From positions 1 through 7,152 of the forward strand of contig JAQVUQ010000138.1 in NCBI GenBank assembly GCA_028699365.1: DNA of 7,152 nucleotides, written 5' to 3'. The stretch comes from UBA5359 sp028699365 [NCBI: bacterium]. GTDB lineage: Bacteria; UBP13; UBA5359. The notes under the pieces were generated by a model. It was not told where the DNA came from, did not search any database, and saw nothing but the letters and a program-made list of their open reading frames with translations. The number at the start of each line of letters is the position of its first letter. Within the stretch, counting starts at the first letter, position 1. The position numbers and the translations under genes were made by a program. Below, piece by piece: positions 5,350-7,152 of this stretch.

Positions 5350-6040
5350 TGCTCTCCATGGCGCTGTCGCGCCCTGGAGAGCTTATGCGGCCGTCACGTA
5401 ATTCGATTATGCGGTCGGTCTCATCGGCCAGCGTGGGATCGTGGGTGACGATGACGATGCCCAGCCCCTCGGCCTGCAGACCGCGAAAGATGTCCATGAT
5501 GGCCGTTCGCGATTGATGCTCCAGGCGTCCGGTCGGTTCATCGGCCAGCAGTAACTGCGGCTTGCGCACCAGCGCGCGCGCAATGGCCACACGCTGCATA
5601 TCGCCGCCGTTGAGCTGATGCGGCAAGGCATTGACCTCTCTCAATCCCACGCGCTCCAACGCTTCCAGGGCGCGTTCTCGTCGCCGGCTCTCCCGCGCAA
5701 ATATCATCGGCAGTTCCACGTTCTCCACCGCCGTGAGCGTCGGGATGAGATAGAAGAGCTGGAAGATGAACCCGATATGGTCACGACGGAAGGCGACCAG
5801 TTCCTTCTCCGGCATGCCGGTCACCTCGGTGCCGCAGATATTTATATTCCCCTTTGTGGGCGTATCGAGGCAGCCTGCCTGGTTGAGGAAGGTGGTCTTG
5901 CCCGAACCGGAGCGGCCGACGATGCCGAGCATTTCGCCCGCCTGCACCGTCAACGACATCCCTGCCAGGGCATGGATGGTTTCCGATCCCCGCTGATAAC
6001 TGCGCCACACATCAGTCGCCTGAAGAATTGGGGTCTGCAT
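5330..6040 (-). CDS. ABC transporter ATP-binding protein 1 (MacB/LolD type) with atypical signature
   Basis: The 236-residue nucleotide-binding subunit should energise an FtsX/MacB-type permease from the cytoplasmic side. It has Walker A GRSGSGKT (42-49), Q-loop FIFQLFYLIPTLTAVENV with Q94, Walker B LLLADE (163-168, catalytic E168) and the H-loop histidine H200 in VTHD. Two motifs depart from family norm: the signature is LNGGD (143-147) instead of LSGGE/Q, and the D-loop reads GRLE (171-174) instead of GNLD. After the conserved RDGRI the last 17 or so residues (about 220-236) are coded by a hairpin and heptad repeats, a likely non-native tail. It starts five bases after ATPase 2 ends, with GGAG nine bases upstream. 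It belongs to the permease-ATPase-ATPase-barrel-YHS operon. Confidence 0.93.
   Translation of the reverse strand: MQTPILQATDVWRSYQRGSETIHALAGMSLTVQAGEMLGIVGRSGSGKTTFLNQAGCLDTPTKGNINICGTEVTGMPEKELVAFRRDHIGFIFQLFYLIPTLTAVENVELPMIFARESRRRERALEALERVGLREVNALPHQLNGGDMQRVAIARALVRKPQLLLADEPTGRLEHQSRTAIMDIFRGLQAEGLGIVIVTHDPTLADETDRIIELRDGRISSPGRDSAMESSLKSED
5351..5382. other. Strong hairpin in the 3' end of ABC ATPase 1
   Basis: GCTCTCCA (5351-5358) pairs with TGGAGAGC (5375-5382), and GGCGC (5360-5364) pairs with GCGCC (5369-5373), with one mismatch and a four-base loop. It is not followed by a T-run, so it is not a classic terminator. It lies directly beside the heptads and may be an mRNA stability or processing element between the ATPase and the barrel gene, or part of an inserted repeat. 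Confidence 0.6.
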
Positions 6041-6045
6041 ATCGA

Positions 6046-6771
6046 TTACTCCTTTCCTTTGGCCAACCGGCCGTCTCTCAGGTGAGTTACACGATCGATG
6101 CGCCCGGCAAGCTCCTGATCATGGGTTGCCAGGACTATCACCAGGCCGTCGTCGTTCAACTCACGGAAGAGTTCAAAGATGCTGTCGCGCGTCCTGGTAT
6201 CCACATTGCCGGTCGGTTCATCGGCCAGCAGCAGTTTGGGCCGGTTGATGAGCGCACGGGCGATGGCCACGCGCTGCATCTCCCCGCCGGACATCTCGGC
6301 CGGACGGTGCGTGAGCCGATGCCCCAACCCTACGCGTTCCAGCAGTTCGACAGCATATGCCCGATCCTCTTTACCGGCCCAGAGCAACGGCATCTGCACG
6401 TTCTCCACCGCCGTCAGCGTCGGTATAAGAAAGAATTCGATGAAGATGAAGCCGATATTCTCCAGTCGCAGACGGTCACGCTTGCCTTCGGCCAACCGGA
6501 CTTTCTCTCCATCCGCTACGATCTGTCCGGCCACAGTAAGCGAACCGCTCGTCGGCACATCCATCACGCCCAGAAGGTTGAGAAGGGTCGTCTTGCCCGC
6601 GCCGCTGGGTCCGAGCACGCAGTAGAAGCCCCCGGTCTCAAAAGACAGGTCTATATCGCGTAAGGCATGGATCTCTTCCGGACCGCGACGGTATACCTTC
6701 CCCAGGCCGGCAGCGGTTGCGACTCTACCCTGTATCGTCTGACTCTGCTGCGTAACGGTTGTTTTTGTCAT
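6046..6771 (-). CDS. ABC transporter ATP-binding protein 2 (MacB/LolD type) with altered Q-loop
   Basis: The 241-residue nucleotide-binding subunit has Walker A GPSGAGKT (54-61), signature MSGGE (160-164), Walker B LLLADE (180-185), a normal GNVD D-loop (188-191) and H217 in ATHD. The Q-loop reads GFIFIEFFLIP, so the Gln that helps hold Mg2+ and couples the subunit to the permease is Ile111 (codon ATC at 6439-6441, minus strand). All neighbouring positions align without a gap to ATPase 1, so this is a true substitution. The ATG at 6771 has GGAGG upstream; the longer open frame to 6990 runs antiparallel to nothing useful and merely overlaps the permease gene in another frame. It lies 13 bases after the permease and 5 before ATPase 1. 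Confidence 0.93.
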   Translation of the reverse strand: MTKTTVTQQSQTIQGRVATAAGLGKVYRRGPEEIHALRDIDLSFETGGFYCVLGPSGAGKTTLLNLLGVMDVPTSGSLTVAGQIVADGEKVRLAEGKRDRLRLENIGFIFIEFFLIPTLTAVENVQMPLLWAGKEDRAYAVELLERVGLGHRLTHRPAEMSGGEMQRVAIARALINRPKLLLADEPTGNVDTRTRDSIFELFRELNDDGLVIVLATHDQELAGRIDRVTHLRDGRLAKGKE

Positions 6772-6784
6772 GATACGCCCTCCG

Positions 6785-7152
6785 TTAATTAGCGCCACGA
6801 ATGGCTTCGATAGGTTTGACGGCGCCTGCACGCCAGGCGGGATAGAAGCCAGCCAGCACGCCAAGGCCGATCGAGAGTCCCAGACACGCCAGGATAATAC
6901 CCGGTGAGACATCGATAAGGGTAGTATCCGGCAGGGACGAGAACTGTGAGGCCAGCGCTTTGCGCAGGAACCACTCCACGCCGCGGGCACTGGTTACGGC
7001 CAACACGATGCCGGCCAATCCCCCGGCCGTGCAGATGAGCACCGTTTCGGTCCAGATAAGGGCGAAGATATCCCGCGGGTCGGCGCCGATAGCCTTCATC
7101 ATGCCTATCTCCCTGGTGCGCTCGAACACAGCCATGAGAATGGTATTCAATA
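6785..7152 (-). CDS. FtsX/MacB-type ABC permease, C-terminal fragment (5' end beyond the window)
   Basis: About 122 residues are visible, ending AWRAGAVKPIEAIRGAN. The run NTILMAVFERTREIGMMKAIGA is the characteristic cytoplasmic coupling segment of the FtsX/MacB/LolC fold. It is followed by a membrane segment (IWTETVLICTAGGLAGIVLA), a short extracytoplasmic stretch and a last membrane segment (GIILACLGLSIGLGVLAG) before the P-A-W-R-A end typical of the family. The TTG at 7150 is an internal Leu codon, so no true start is in the window; MacB-type proteins extend about 250-280 residues further upstream. It is the first visible gene of the leftward operon with both ATPases. Whether it exports, imports or transmits force cannot be told from the C-terminus. 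Confidence 0.9.
   Translation of the reverse strand, partial: LNTILMAVFERTREIGMMKAIGADPRDIFALIWTETVLICTAGGLAGIVLAVTSARGVEWFLRKALASQFSSLPDTTLIDVSPGIILACLGLSIGLGVLAGFYPAWRAGAVKPIEAIRGAN

Noticed and set aside
6772-6990. N-terminal extension of ATPase 2
   Set aside because: It overlaps the permease coding sequence in another frame. The ATG at 6771 has its own GGAGG and begins where the family's N-terminus is expected.

Overview
The window appears to come from a Gram-negative-type (diderm) bacterium. One gene encodes an exported protein that looks like an outer-membrane beta-barrel, and the start sites carry strong AGGAGG-type ribosome binding sites. The mix of an Fe-S-type Rrf2 regulator with metY/cysK, a BlaI/M56 pair and FtsX/MacB-type ABC genes suits an anaerobic lineage such as a diderm Firmicute, Nitrospirota or Desulfobacterota, but the sequence does not settle the taxon.

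Left part (1-2083, all minus strand): a sulfur-assimilation cluster transcribed leftward as Rrf2 regulator, metY (O-acetylhomoserine sulfhydrylase) and cysK (cysteine synthase, only the first 34 codons in the window). A consensus sigma-70-type promoter lies upstream of the regulator, and a perfect dyad covers its start region, which suggests autoregulation. The 188 bases between metY and cysK hold no gene; they hold heptad repeats and nested inverted repeats that can fold into a branched RNA.

Middle (2084-3730): a 244-base divergent control region, then on the plus strand a BlaI/MecI-type repressor overlapping by one base a short M56 membrane metallopeptidase. Together they form a membrane-signalling and repressor-inactivation pair that lacks the beta-lactam sensor domain. 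A perfect 16-bp hairpin separates this pair from the convergent operon.

Right part (3747-7152, all minus strand): an operon reading FtsX/MacB-type permease (partial, enters at the window edge), ABC ATPase 2, ABC ATPase 1, outer-membrane barrel-like protein and a small Cys/His-rich membrane-anchored or exported YHS-domain protein. Spacings are 5 to 43 bases. The set reads as an envelope transport system, possibly for a metal; the substrate is inferred only from the YHS protein. The two ATPases carry complementary departures from consensus that would all fall in one composite ATP site if they form a heterodimer. This is the most notable point in the window.
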